Positions 51,762 to 60,590 of a DNA stretch of 64,000 nucleotides are shown here, one piece after another. Position numbers and translations under genes: made by a program. Position 1 is the stretch's first letter. Each line of letters begins with the position of its first letter. The notes beneath the pieces were generated by a model. That model had not been told where the DNA came from. It saw nothing but the letters and a program-made list of their open reading frames with translations, and searched no databases. The DNA comes from JAEXZL01 sp049943125. GTDB lineage: Bacteria; Bacillota; Clostridia; Clostridiales; Clostridiaceae. Location: NCBI RefSeq assembly GCF_049943125.1, contig NZ_CP188040.1:2852001-2916000 (forward strand), in the 5' to 3' direction.

Positions 51762-52262
51762 TTAAAGGTTTATCCAGATATAGTGTCTTTCTTCGGTTAT
51801 TTTTTCTATTACTCCGTTATTATTTAGGGCCACTTTTATGGAGGGGGTATTGGTGTTCTTGATGGTTAATAATAGGTTGGGGATATTCATTTTCTTTGCT
51901 TCTTTTATTAGCATGTTGAGGAGGATGGTTCCGTAGCCTTTTTGTCTTTGTGATGGTCGTATGGAATAGCCTAATTGTCCGCCTTCTTCTTTTAGCTTAT
52001 CAGTGAGGTAGTGGCGAAGCTTGCCGATGCCTACAGGCTGTCCGTCAGCATAAAGCCAGTAGATGGTTGTGGGTACCTTCCAGTCTGGCAGGCCTATTCC
52101 TTTAGAGGTGTTATTGCTAGATGTAAGCCAGGATTTGTATTCTTCAAAGGTTTTACCGTTTACTGAATTAATAAAGCCGTCTTCATTTCTCGGAATTTCC
52201 TGCAGCATTTCATAGATATCCATACCATCTTTTATTGTTAATTTTCTTAATTGAAAGCTCAT
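51762..52262 (-). CDS. GNAT family N-acetyltransferase
   Basis: A 166-residue acetyltransferase: LRKLTIKDGMDIYEML at the N-terminus, acetyl-CoA loop QRQKGYGTILLNMLI (R/Q-x-x-G-x-G) and a C-terminal strand NGVIEKITEERHYIWI. It is the RimJ/RimL-like subtype with unknown substrate. Divergent from the flavodoxin gene; GGAG upstream of the ATG. Confidence 0.9.
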   Translation of the reverse strand: MSFQLRKLTIKDGMDIYEMLQEIPRNEDGFINSVNGKTFEEYKSWLTSSNNTSKGIGLPDWKVPTTIYWLYADGQPVGIGKLRHYLTDKLKEEGGQLGYSIRPSQRQKGYGTILLNMLIKEAKKMNIPNLLLTIKNTNTPSIKVALNNNGVIEKITEERHYIWINL

Positions 52263-52448
52263 AGGTTTCTCCTTTTAATAGAATTTTCTTTATGATATAT
52301 TTCAATATTTCATTTGCTTTTATTATATAATATAATATTAAGTAATTACAAATATTTGGAAAGTCAAAGATTGAGAATTAAGTTTTTCACTATAATTAAG
52401 AGTAGTAGGGTGTATAAAAATTAATGGGAGTATGGAGGATAGGGGATT

Positions 52449-52982
52449 ATGAAAATTATCGTTATTTATAGATCCAAAACAGGCTTTACTCAGAGCTACG
52501 CTGATATGATAGCAGAGGAGCTTAAGTGTAAGGCCGTTAACATTAACAAGCTAGCCAGTACTGAGCTCAAGGAATATGACGCAGTTATTTTTGGTGGTAG
52601 ACTTAGTGCAGGGAAGATAGATGGACTAACAAAAGCAAAAGAGCTATGTAAAAATAATAATGTGAAAAATTTCATCATTTTTACTACGGGAGCTACACCT
52701 AATACAGCAGTAGAGGTGATCGACAAGGCATGGCAAGCAAATCTAACTAAGGAGGAATTAGCTTCAGTTCCTCACTTTTATATGCAGAGTGGGCTCTGCT
52801 ATGAAAAAATGTCTGGTTTTGACCGTTTTATTATGAAAATCTTTGCTTATATAGTGAGCAAAAAGAAGGTAAAGGACACCACTGAAGCGGCATTAGAGCA
52901 GGCGATTCAAAGCTCACATGATATTTCCTCAAGGGAATATATTGAACCGTTAGTTAAACATGTGAAGGATACTAGAGTGTAA
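52449..52982 (+). CDS. Flavodoxin-domain protein (protoporphyrinogen oxidase-like)
   Basis: A 177-residue flavoprotein: N-terminal IIVIYRSKTGFTQSYADMIAEEL binds FMN phosphate, and FGGRLSAGKIDGLTKAKEL and FTTGATPNT form the other FMN loops. This is the HemG-like flavodoxin subfamily common in Clostridia. No heme genes are adjacent, so the role may be general electron transfer. Confidence 0.88.
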   Translation: MKIIVIYRSKTGFTQSYADMIAEELKCKAVNINKLASTELKEYDAVIFGGRLSAGKIDGLTKAKELCKNNNVKNFIIFTTGATPNTAVEVIDKAWQANLTKEELASVPHFYMQSGLCYEKMSGFDRFIMKIFAYIVSKKKVKDTTEAALEQAIQSSHDISSREYIEPLVKHVKDTRV

Positions 52983-53069
52983 TAGGAAACAGTAGTTTAG
53001 ATTTTCTTTTACTTCAAAGGATAAAAAATAAGGGTAAGGCTGCATTCAAATAATTAGGAGGTTTGTTTA

Positions 53070-53270
53070 ATGAAAAAGAATAAATTCTTTAAGGATGTTA
53101 TTCGAAGCTTTCATGATAATAAAATGTTATTTTCAATGTGCTTTTTGGGTTTATCATCTGGATTAACACTAATGGGAAATAAGCTTGGATTATTATATTT
53201 AATCCTAGCACTTATACCTAGTTTTTTCCTAGGAATACTATTCATTGAAGAAAGAAAAATTTATAATTAA
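53070..53270 (+). CDS. Small membrane protein (66 residues)
   Basis: Two hydrophobic helices (MLFSMCFLGLSSGLTLMG and LGLLYLILALIPSFFLGIL) between a basic N-terminus (MKKNKFFKDVIRSFHDNK) and a short EERK tail. AGGAGG lies 9 nt before the ATG. No named family. It starts 87 nt after the flavodoxin gene and ends at a hairpin. Confidence 0.65.
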   Translation: MKKNKFFKDVIRSFHDNKMLFSMCFLGLSSGLTLMGNKLGLLYLILALIPSFFLGILFIEERKIYN

Positions 53271-53277
53271 AAAATGA

Positions 53278-53303
53278 TAAGGGAACTCAGAAGAGTTCCC
53301 TTA
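53278..53303 (+). terminator. Hairpin, probable terminator
   Basis: 11-bp stem TAAGGGAACTC/GAGTTCCCTTA (53278-53288, 53293-53303), loop AGAA; weak T-run. Shares its core with the hairpin at 50678. Confidence 0.6.
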
Positions 53304-53389
53304 AAAATTTGGAGACTTTTTAATCTTGGCAAAATATTTACAGATAAATAGTAGAAATTTGCAAAAGTGCAGTAATATTCCTTTAAAAA

Positions 53390-53398
53390 TGATATAAT
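53390..53398 (+). promoter_or_regulatory. Extended -10 promoter element
   Basis: TGATATAAT at 53390-53398, 30 nt before the GTG start of the peptidase gene. Confidence 0.45.
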
Positions 53399-53427
53399 CA
53401 TAAATATATAAAGATAGGAGTGATATA

Positions 53428-55452
53428 GTGGAAAGGTTAAAGTTAGAAGATTTTATAAAATACAAATATTTGTCTGGAATTAAACATTCTCCAGATGGAA
53501 AAAAATTAGCCTTTGTAGTGCAGGAAGCGGAGGAAGAAGACAATAAGTATCTATCGAATATATGGCTTATGGATGTGGAATCAGAAGATTATTATCAGCT
53601 TACAACCTTTAACAGTGAGAGAAGCTTTTTATGGTGGGATAATGAAAATATAATATTCCCTGATGTAAGGGATTCTAAAGACAAGGATGCCTTAGGAAAG
53701 GGTGAGGAGTTTACTAACTTTTATAAGATTAATATAAAGGGTGGAGAGGCCAAAAAGTTTATTAAAATACCTAAGTCTGTTGGCACTGTTAAAATAATCA
53801 ATGAAGATACCCTTATTTTTACCTCAGAATATGACTTGAACGGCAAGGATGTTAATAGTTTAACAGAGGAAGAAAAGAAGGAATATTTAAAAGCTAAAAA
53901 GGAAGAGAAGGATTATGAGGTTCTGGAGGAGATACCCTTCTGGTCCAATGGTGGAGGCTTTACAAACAAGAAGAGGACAAGACTTTATCTTTATCATATA
54001 AAGGAAGAAAGAGTAGAGGAGCTTGTTTCTGGAACAATAAATATTGAAGCTATACAGCTTAATGATGAAAAGAACAAGGCAGTTGTCCTTTATACAGATT
54101 TTAAGGATAAATATCCTATAAACAATGTAATAGCTTTATTAGATTTAAAAACTAAGGAGCTTAAGGCTATAGAAGCGAAGGAACTAGATGGAAAGCCTTA
54201 CCCAGAGAAGCTCAGCTATGCTTATGCGAACTTTATAGGCGATGATAAGCTTATCTTCATGGCAACGGATTGTAAAAGCTATGGTATAAACGAGAATACC
54301 AAGTGGTATACCCTGAGCTTAAAGGATTTAAAGGCAAGGCTCATAACTCCAGATTTTGATGGCTCTACTCATAATTCTGTAGGCTCAGATTCAAGGCTTG
54401 GAAGCAGTTCTTCCATAGAAAAAGTAGGCGATAAATACTATTATATCTCTACAGAAGGCTATAGCTGCTACTTAGATACTATTGATGAGGATGGTAATAT
54501 TGAGAGAATTATTCATGAAGAAGGCACAGTAGATGGAATATCCGTTAATAAGGAATCGGTTATCTATGTAGCTATGAGGGATAATAAGCTGCAGGAATTG
54601 TACAAGCTCACTGGAGAGGGAGAAAAGCAGATAACCTCCTTTAATAGCTGGGTAAATGAGGAGAGATCAATAGCGTCAGTAGAGCATTTTACTTTTGAAA
54701 CAGCTCCTGGCGTAATCATTGATGGCTTTGTTATGAAGCCCGTAGATTATCAGGAGGGTAAAAAGTACCCTGCTATATTGGATATTCATGGAGGGCCTAA
54801 GACTGTTTATGGAACGGTATTCTACCATGAGATGCAGCTATGGGCTAACAGGGGCTATGTAGTATTCTTCTGCAATCCTCGCGGCGGTGATGGCAAGGGG
54901 AATGAATTTGCAGATATCAGAGGAAAGTATGGAACAGTGGATTATGATGATTTAATGATATTCACCGACGAGGTTATAGCTAGATATCCTTGCGTAGATG
55001 AGACAAGACTCGGGGTAACTGGTGGCTCCTATGGTGGCTTTATGACCAACTGGATCATTGGACACACAGATAGATTTAAGGCTGCTGCCTCCCAGAGAAG
55101 CATATCCAACTGGATATCCATGTTCAATACTACAGACATAGGCTACTACTTCGCCGATGATCAAAATGGAGGAGCTACTCCATGGAGCGATAGTGATAAG
55201 CTATGGTGGCATTCACCTCTAAAATATGCCGACAAGGTGAAAACACCAACACTGTTCATTCACTCCGAGCAGGATTATCGCTGCTGGCTCACAGAAGGGC
55301 TCCAGATGTTCACAGCCCTCAAGTATCACGGTGTTGAAGCTAGGCTTTGCATGTTCCGTGAGGAAAATCACGAGCTCTCCAGAAGCGGAAAGCCAAAGCA
55401 TCGTATACGACGCTTAAAGGAAATAACAGACTGGTTCGACAGCCATCTCTAA
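53428..55452 (+). CDS. S9 family prolyl oligopeptidase-like aminopeptidase
   Basis: A 674-residue cytosolic peptidase: N-terminal ~400 residues form a beta-propeller (GIKHSPDGKKLAFV and following blades), then an alpha/beta-hydrolase domain. The triad is visible: Ser534 (TGGSYGGF), Asp616 (SEQDYR) and His648 (EENHELS). Such enzymes release dipeptides or acyl-amino acids from short peptides. The start is GTG with TAGGAG 7 nt upstream; no ATG fits. Monocistronic. Confidence 0.92.
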   Translation: MERLKLEDFIKYKYLSGIKHSPDGKKLAFVVQEAEEEDNKYLSNIWLMDVESEDYYQLTTFNSERSFLWWDNENIIFPDVRDSKDKDALGKGEEFTNFYKINIKGGEAKKFIKIPKSVGTVKIINEDTLIFTSEYDLNGKDVNSLTEEEKKEYLKAKKEEKDYEVLEEIPFWSNGGGFTNKKRTRLYLYHIKEERVEELVSGTINIEAIQLNDEKNKAVVLYTDFKDKYPINNVIALLDLKTKELKAIEAKELDGKPYPEKLSYAYANFIGDDKLIFMATDCKSYGINENTKWYTLSLKDLKARLITPDFDGSTHNSVGSDSRLGSSSSIEKVGDKYYYISTEGYSCYLDTIDEDGNIERIIHEEGTVDGISVNKESVIYVAMRDNKLQELYKLTGEGEKQITSFNSWVNEERSIASVEHFTFETAPGVIIDGFVMKPVDYQEGKKYPAILDIHGGPKTVYGTVFYHEMQLWANRGYVVFFCNPRGGDGKGNEFADIRGKYGTVDYDDLMIFTDEVIARYPCVDETRLGVTGGSYGGFMTNWIIGHTDRFKAAASQRSISNWISMFNTTDIGYYFADDQNGGATPWSDSDKLWWHSPLKYADKVKTPTLFIHSEQDYRCWLTEGLQMFTALKYHGVEARLCMFREENHELSRSGKPKHRIRRLKEITDWFDSHL

Positions 55453-55502
55453 AATGTCGAAATAACACAAAACAACAGAGATGAATGGCACCATAGAACT
55501 GA

Positions 55503-55545
55503 GAATTTGTTCGCCTTTTGAACAAATTCTTGGTTTTTATTTTTT
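55503..55545 (+). terminator. Rho-independent terminator
   Basis: 10-bp stem GAATTTGTTC/GAACAAATTC (55503-55512, 55520-55529), then TTGGTTTTTATTTTTTT. Confidence 0.8.
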
Positions 55546-55608
55546 TGCAAATATTTATGATTTTTATGTTAAGAATTGAGTGACAATTGTTATTTGTTAA
55601 TAATCTTA

Positions 55609-55617
55609 TGCTATAAT
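55609..55617 (+). promoter_or_regulatory. Extended -10 promoter element
   Basis: TGCTATAAT at 55609-55617, 46 nt upstream of the lipoprotein ATG; a possible -35 TTGTTA at 55587 gives a 19-nt spacer. Confidence 0.5.
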
Positions 55618-55662
55618 CAAGTTGAATAACACCAAAGAATAATATCCTAGGAGGTACAATTG

Positions 55663-56196
55663 ATGAAATTAAAAGGATTATTTCTTTCACTTATGGCTGC
55701 TGCTGTAATATTTACTGGCTGTGGTTCCAATGGTGATAACACTGATAAAGATAACAATGCGGGTGAAGACACAGATGTGGTTACTAGTGCATCTGTAGCT
55801 ACTGATGCAGAGTCATTAAAGACTGCAATGGGAGAAGATGGTACCTGGATAATAGTAGTACAGCAGGACTTAACTGTTGAAGAGGATTTAGTTTTAGAAG
55901 GTGAAGTTGCAAAGGAAGGCGAAGATTATACAGGCCGTAAGCTTGCACTTTATGCTCAGGATGAAGATAGAAATATAACTGATTCCTACACTCTTACTGC
56001 TCCAAAGCTAACAGTAAAGGCTGATAAAACAACACTAAAGGGTGGAGTTATTGTTGGCGATCTTTATGTAGAAGCAAATGATGTTACTTTAGATAACATG
56101 AAAATTGAGGGTAATGTTTACTTCTCCAGTGAAGAAGCAAAATCTTCCTTTACTTTAACTGAATCAGAAGTAACAGGAAATCAAGAAGTTCAATAA
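55663..56196 (+). CDS. Lipoprotein with beta-helix-like domain
   Basis: A 177-residue lipoprotein: signal peptide, lipobox FTGC (Cys20), Asn/Asp linker, and a beta-rich domain whose last ~70 residues show short repeats typical of right-handed beta-helices (LTVKADKTTLKGGVIVG, LYVEANDVTLDNMKIEG, NVYFSS). No catalytic residues recognised. AGGAGG at 55649-55654 fixes the ATG at 55663. Possibly a surface-binding lipoprotein; function unknown. Confidence 0.75.
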   Translation: MKLKGLFLSLMAAAVIFTGCGSNGDNTDKDNNAGEDTDVVTSASVATDAESLKTAMGEDGTWIIVVQQDLTVEEDLVLEGEVAKEGEDYTGRKLALYAQDEDRNITDSYTLTAPKLTVKADKTTLKGGVIVGDLYVEANDVTLDNMKIEGNVYFSSEEAKSSFTLTESEVTGNQEVQ

Positions 56197-56228
56197 TAAT
56201 TATTAATCCTTTGGTGTTATAAATACAG

Positions 56229-56273
56229 AAGGTTGTCGTAAAAGCATACAGCTTTTATGGACAACCTTTTTTT
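56229..56273 (+). terminator. Rho-independent terminator
   Basis: Long stem: AAGGTTGTC (56229-56237) with GACAACCTT (56260-56268) plus an inner TAAAAGC/GCTTTTA pair, then seven T. Confidence 0.9.
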
Positions 56274-56354
56274 GATTGTAACTCATTTATTATATCTGTT
56301 TTGATAATTCACAGAATAACTTGTTTTTTATAATGAGTTAAATTGAAATTTAGT

Positions 56355-57428
56355 CTACCTGCGCTTATTCTTTTCCTTAACAAGCCTTCGAGCATTCTTC
56401 ATGCCTCCATAGCCACGGAACATTTCGTTAACCTTCATAGCTTCAATTTGCCGTGAGTTAAGACCGTTATATTTAGATTCTTTTTTTAGCTTTTCATAGC
56501 TTAAAAGCCTCTCATAGGAGAGAATACCTTCATTTATGGCTTTTTGCACTGCACAGCCAGGCTCTTTGGTGTGGGTGCAATCATTGAATTTGCACATGGC
56601 TGCAAGATTATCAATGTCTGAAAAGCTTTTTGATAGATCAGCACTATCTAGCCCTAGCTCTCTCATTCCTGGAGTGTCAATGATTAAGGAGCCGTCTTTT
56701 AGTAAGATGAGCTCTCTACTTGTAGTGGTATGCTTACCCTTGTCATCATTTCTTAGGCCGTTTGTAATTTGCTTATCTTCTCCCATTAAGCAATTTATGA
56801 GAGTGGACTTGCCCACACCAGAGGATCCGATAAAGGCAATTGTTTCACCCTTTTTGATATAAGGGGTTAGCTGGCGATAGCCATCCTCCTGGATAACAGA
56901 GGTTACAACTATATCTACTCCAGTAGAAACAGTATATGCTTCTCGCAGAAGCTTAGGAACATCCTCGCATAAATCTGATTTAGTCAACACTACTACAGGA
57001 ATAGCTCCGCTGTCCCAACCAATGGCTAAATACCGTTCCAATCTGCGGAGATTGAAATCCTTATTCATAGACATACAAATGAAAAGTGTATCTATATTTG
57101 TGGCAACAACCTGCTCAGTCTGTGAGGTTCCAGCAGCCTTTCTGATAAAGGCACTTTTCCTGGACAGTACATGATGTATTACGGCAGTTTCTGCTTCTTC
57201 CCCGCTGAGCATAACAAAATCACCAACTGCTGGGAAATCTGAGGGTGTTTTAGCCTCATAATGAAATTTACCTGATATCTGTGCCAGTTTGTCTCCGTAT
57301 TCACAGATTACTCTGTATATATTTTTAGATTGGAAAACAACTCTTCCAGGGTAGAGATTTTTATATAAGCTGGCCTCTGTGAAAAATTTATTGTTAAAGC
57401 CTAGGTTTTTTATATCGATTTTATTCAA
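56355..57428 (-). CDS. rsgA: Ribosome small-subunit-dependent GTPase A
   Basis: A 357-residue circularly permuted GTPase: N-terminal OB-fold, G4 VVLTKSDL, G1 GSSGVGKSTLIN, G3 DTPGMREL and a zinc-binding C-terminus (CKFNDCTH...GCAV). It assists late 30S maturation. It is longer than many RsgA (~290-300) because of an N-terminal extension. The start is TTG at 57428 with AGGAGG 8 nt upstream; a leader hairpin lies further upstream. Confidence 0.93.
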   Translation of the reverse strand: MNKIDIKNLGFNNKFFTEASLYKNLYPGRVVFQSKNIYRVICEYGDKLAQISGKFHYEAKTPSDFPAVGDFVMLSGEEAETAVIHHVLSRKSAFIRKAAGTSQTEQVVATNIDTLFICMSMNKDFNLRRLERYLAIGWDSGAIPVVVLTKSDLCEDVPKLLREAYTVSTGVDIVVTSVIQEDGYRQLTPYIKKGETIAFIGSSGVGKSTLINCLMGEDKQITNGLRNDDKGKHTTTSRELILLKDGSLIIDTPGMRELGLDSADLSKSFSDIDNLAAMCKFNDCTHTKEPGCAVQKAINEGILSYERLLSYEKLKKESKYNGLNSRQIEAMKVNEMFRGYGGMKNARRLVKEKNKRR

Positions 57429-57463
57429 TGTGTTATCCTCCTAAAGTCATATTTATAACTTAT

Positions 57464-57501
57464 GGGAGGTAATTGCAATATTTATTTTATGCAAACCTCC
57501 C
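57464..57501 (-). promoter_or_regulatory. Leader hairpin upstream of rsgA
   Basis: Stem GGGAGGT/ACCTCCC (57464-57470, 57495-57501) plus TTGCA/TGCAA, located 36-73 nt upstream of the rsgA start. On the - strand it holds a CCTCCC that could alternatively pair with the rsgA AGGAGG, so a translational switch is conceivable. Confidence 0.3.
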
Positions 57502-57669
57502 GGCTTGCAACAATATCCATTTTGTTATATTTGAACATACAAACACATCTCCTTTCTACTATATAAATATTTTAACATAGACCTTTTGGTTAATATAGAA
57601 GTAAAGTATTTTTAAATAATATATGACTAATTAATAGGCAATTTTCATTATTAAAAAATAAATAAGTTA

Positions 57670-57678
57670 TGGTATAAT
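57670..57678 (+). promoter_or_regulatory. Extended -10 promoter element
   Basis: TGGTATAAT at 57670-57678, 28 nt before the hemolysin III ATG; -35 poor. Confidence 0.45.
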
Positions 57679-57705
57679 TAAGAAAAATTGTTTGGAGGCG
57701 AAGAT

Positions 57706-58344
57706 ATGGGTGATAAGAATTATTCCTTAGGTGAAGAAATATTCAGTGCGGTTACTCATGGTATTGGAGCGGTTCTTTCTGTATTGGCTTTAGTGCTTCT
57801 TATTTTCTTTTCTACAAACAAAGGTACTGTTTGGCATGTGGTCAGCTTTTCTATATATGGAGCAGCGATGGTTATTTTGTATCTTGGTTCTACCTTATAT
57901 CATTCCTTCAGAGATATAAAGATTAAAAGGCTCTTTAGAAAAATAGATCATATGTCAATTTATATACTTATAGCAGGTACCTATACACCTTTCTGCTTGA
58001 CAGTATTAAGAGGCCCCATAGGGTATACAATATTAGGAGTTGTATGGAGCTGCGCTGTATTTGGCATCGTTGCCAAAGCATTTAATACAGGCAAAAAAGA
58101 TAAGCTATCAACGCTGCTTTATATAATTATGGGTTGGATTATAATCTTAGCTTTTAAGAGCTTATATAAAAGCATGCCATCCTCAGGGCTTATTTATTTA
58201 ATTGCTGGAGGGGTTACCTATACTCTTGGAGCCTTAGTATACTTAATGAACAAGATTAAATTCAATCACGGAATATGGCATTTGTTTGTGCTGGCAGGAA
58301 GTGCTTTTCACTTTCTAGCAGTGCTTACTCTTATGAATATATAA
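57706..58344 (+). CDS. Hemolysin III family membrane protein (YqfA-like)
   Basis: A 212-residue seven-helix membrane protein of the PAQR/hemolysin III family: GEEIFSAVTHGIGAVLS, LYHSF (metal-ligand His), RKIDHMSIYILIAGTYTPF and the C-terminal HLFVLAGSAFHFLAV with two His. Start chosen at ATG 57706 from GGAGG 7 nt upstream, rather than TTG 57688. Physiological role in bacteria is unclear; not a proven hemolysin. Confidence 0.9.
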   Translation: MGDKNYSLGEEIFSAVTHGIGAVLSVLALVLLIFFSTNKGTVWHVVSFSIYGAAMVILYLGSTLYHSFRDIKIKRLFRKIDHMSIYILIAGTYTPFCLTVLRGPIGYTILGVVWSCAVFGIVAKAFNTGKKDKLSTLLYIIMGWIIILAFKSLYKSMPSSGLIYLIAGGVTYTLGALVYLMNKIKFNHGIWHLFVLAGSAFHFLAVLTLMNI

Positions 58345-58345
58345 C

Positions 58346-58400
58346 AAAGGCCCTAAAGGATGATAACCAGTTAATTGGTTATCACCTTTAAGGGCTTTCT
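58346..58400. terminator. Bidirectional terminator between converging genes
   Basis: About 22-bp stem with few mismatches (58346-58368 with 58377-58398), A-rich on one flank and T-rich on the other, so it serves both the hemolysin III gene (+) and the L25 gene (-). Confidence 0.85.
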
Positions 58401-58411
58401 ATTATACTAAA

Positions 58412-59089
58412 TTATTTTCCTTCAGCTGGCTCGGAGGTATGCTCTGAATCGTTGTTATAATTTTGGGTTTCTGATTCAGCTTCTTGTCCTGGAGCAAGGT
58501 CGCCACCTTCGCCACCTTCAGCATCTTCATCTGCAGCACTGATAGCAGGAGCAGTTACTACTGCAACTAATGCATCTTCCTCAGTTAACAAGGAAACTCT
58601 TTCTGGAAGGGTGATATCCTTAGCGAAGATTTTATCTTCGAAGCCTAAGGAAGAAACATCTACTGTAAGCTCTGATGGGAGATTATCAGCAGAAGCTTCT
58701 ATTTCAATCTCAGTAATAATTGGCTCAAGTATTAAATTGTTGTACTCTATTGATTCTCTTCCTTCGAAGTTTATTGGTATGTTCATCTTAATTCTATCTT
58801 TAGCGCTCACCGCTTGAAAATCAACATGTATTAAAGTATCTGTTAAATTATCCTTCTGTACCTCTTTAACTAAACAGGTAATTTTCTTGTCTGGAAGCTT
58901 CACAGTTACCAGAGAGCTTTTACTATTTTGACTTAAAAATCTTGCCAGTTCTATCTCTGGTGCCTTGATTGATATAGGTTTATCTAATGATGCTCCATAT
59001 ATTATTCCTGGAACTTCTCCATCTTTTCTTATTGAATTTAGCTTTAAGTTTTTTTCTCTTTTTGATGCATCTAATTTACTGTTATCCAT
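58412..59089 (-). CDS. rplY/ctc: 50S ribosomal protein L25/general stress protein Ctc
   Basis: A 225-residue Ctc-type protein: N-terminal L25 domain binding 5S rRNA (IRKDGEVPGIIYG, LIHVDFQAV), a beta-domain (MNIPINFEG, SELTVDVSSLGFED), and an acidic Gly/Glu/Asp-rich C-terminal tail typical of the long form. It is a non-essential, stress-induced ribosomal protein in Bacillota. It shares the - strand with the manganese catalase next door. Confidence 0.92.
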   Translation of the reverse strand: MDNSKLDASKREKNLKLNSIRKDGEVPGIIYGASLDKPISIKAPEIELARFLSQNSKSSLVTVKLPDKKITCLVKEVQKDNLTDTLIHVDFQAVSAKDRIKMNIPINFEGRESIEYNNLILEPIITEIEIEASADNLPSELTVDVSSLGFEDKIFAKDITLPERVSLLTEEDALVAVVTAPAISAADEDAEGGEGGDLAPGQEAESETQNYNNDSEHTSEPAEGK

Positions 59090-59247
59090 CTTAACACCTC
59101 TTCTTTTTTATTCTTTATGATAATTTTATCTGTTTTTTACTATAGGTAAAGGGAAACTAGGAAATATTAACCAGAACTTTAAGGAATGTTAATATTGTTG
59201 TTTGATTATTAATAGATTAATCTTATTTGACATCACAAGTTGTTTAA

Positions 59248-59307
59248 AGAATAGAACTACATTTTATAGAATAGAGTTACATTCTATAGAATAGAACAAC
59301 TTGTTAT
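59248..59307. repeat. Three tandem imperfect 20-bp repeats
   Basis: Units at 59248-59267, 59268-59287 and 59288-59307, all beginning AGAATAGA and ending TAT, with changes in the middle; a partial fourth (AGAGAAGAGCTTG) follows. It lies in the 291-nt gap upstream of the L25 gene. That gap has no gene. Confidence 0.6.
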
Positions 59308-59311
59308 AGAG

Positions 59312-59356
59312 AAGAGCTTGTCCACAAGGTTCTCTGACCCTTATGTACAAGCTCTT
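59312..59356. other. Hairpin downstream of the catalase gene
   Basis: Stem AAGAGCTTGT/ACAAGCTCTT (59312-59321, 59347-59356). T-run follows only on the + strand, where no gene ends, so it may be a poor terminator or processing site for the catalase mRNA. Confidence 0.4.
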
Positions 59357-59380
59357 TTTATATTGTTGAATTATGACAAT

Positions 59381-60256
59381 CTATTTACCGAATATAGTTT
59401 TATCTAAGGCGTCAAGGCCTGGAGCATGCTCTTCAGGTCTTTCTGGCATCTCTGGAACTGGGAAGCCATCATATGGAGGAACAGCAGCCATTTCTCCACC
59501 TTCTCGGCTAGGAGATTCTCCCTGTAATATCTCGCTCATGAGGTTTGTATCAAGAGCAAAATTAAATTGAACATTATTAAAGCCCTTGTCAATGTATTTT
59601 CTGCACTCAGGATATTTCTGTAAATCATAATTAGGCATTGGGAAGATTTTACCCCAATCAACACCTAAGGTTTCAAGAGCTTTAGCAAAGCAATTTTGAT
59701 GTGCATTATCTCTAACCATTAAGAAAGCAATGGTTTCACGAAGAGTTTTATTGCTGCTCATTTCATAGATTCTTGACTTTTGAAGTACACCTGTTGATTC
59801 TAAGCTTACGTTATTTATAAGATTCGCAATTAAGTTTCCATGGTCATATACCCAGCTACCGTTCCAGGGATTTCCTGCAGCATCTACTGGCAGGGAGCCT
59901 TGAGCACCGACTATGTAGTGATGGGGATTCACGTTATGTCCCTTTACTGCTTCACTAAGTGGAGCGCCGTTAGGGCCGGAATTACCTGGCTCTGGATAAC
60001 CTGAACCATCTAATAATTGGTTTATAGTAGACTGAACAAGCTCTACATGGGCAATTTCTTCTAAGAATACATTTCTAATTAAATCTCTATAGGGTTTTGC
60101 TTTTCCTCTGAAGTTCGCTGATTGGAAGGAATATTGCATCATGGTACGCATTTCTCCAAACTGGCCACCTAAAGCTTCCTGAATAAACCTAGCAGCCTCT
60201 GGATCCGGTTTGTCCTTAACTATTTCGTTTATTAGATCTTCTTTATAAAAATACAT
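59381..60256 (-). CDS. Manganese catalase
   Basis: A 291-residue non-heme catalase that breaks down hydrogen peroxide with a di-Mn centre. Metal-ligand regions are EALGGQFGEMRTMMQYSFQS, LEEIAHVELVQST (E..H) and DNAHQNCFAKALE (His). The start is MYFYKEDL at 60256, with AAAGGAGG 8 nt upstream; 24 further codons upstream are open but have no ribosome site. The C-terminus is Pro/Glu-rich. In an anaerobe it would protect from oxygen exposure; some members are spore-coat (CotJC) proteins. Confidence 0.92.
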   Translation of the reverse strand: MYFYKEDLINEIVKDKPDPEAARFIQEALGGQFGEMRTMMQYSFQSANFRGKAKPYRDLIRNVFLEEIAHVELVQSTINQLLDGSGYPEPGNSGPNGAPLSEAVKGHNVNPHHYIVGAQGSLPVDAAGNPWNGSWVYDHGNLIANLINNVSLESTGVLQKSRIYEMSSNKTLRETIAFLMVRDNAHQNCFAKALETLGVDWGKIFPMPNYDLQKYPECRKYIDKGFNNVQFNFALDTNLMSEILQGESPSREGGEMAAVPPYDGFPVPEMPERPEEHAPGLDALDKTIFGK

Positions 60257-60476
60257 TGAAAAGCCTCCTTTAAAATTTAATGTTTCAAGGATATTGAGAA
60301 TGTCTATCATCCTTGTTGTATTACTCATTTTAACTTATTTTATTTTTCAGTAAAGAGGAAAAAGGGAAAGTTTACCGTAGGTTTAGGCTTCTTTAACTAT
60401 ATTTTTAATCTGTTAAAATAAATCCTTAAGTTTTTTGAGGTTCAAGAAATAAATTACAAATATTCAAATAATTATA

Positions 60477-60505
60477 TTGACATACCTGTACGTACAGGTT
60501 AATAT
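60477..60505 (+). promoter_or_regulatory. treB promoter with embedded operator
   Basis: TTGACA (60477-60482), 17-nt spacer, TAATAT (60500-60505). The spacer is filled by the perfect palindrome ACCTGTACGTACAGGT (60484-60499), a probable TreR operator, so bound repressor would exclude RNA polymerase. Confidence 0.75.
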
Positions 60506-60590
60506 TGAGATAACAGGAAATTATAGTAATGTTTATCAAGAGTTATTCGGTTTATCAATGAAAAAGATTACAAGAATAAAGGAGGGTATT

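Noticed and set aside
59312..59356. Strong terminator for the catalase gene
   Set aside because: The T-run lies on the strand where no gene ends; kept only as a hairpin.
60257..60328. 24-codon extension of manganese catalase
   Set aside because: No Shine-Dalgarno at the upper start, whereas AAAGGAGG precedes the internal ATG, which matches the family N-terminus.
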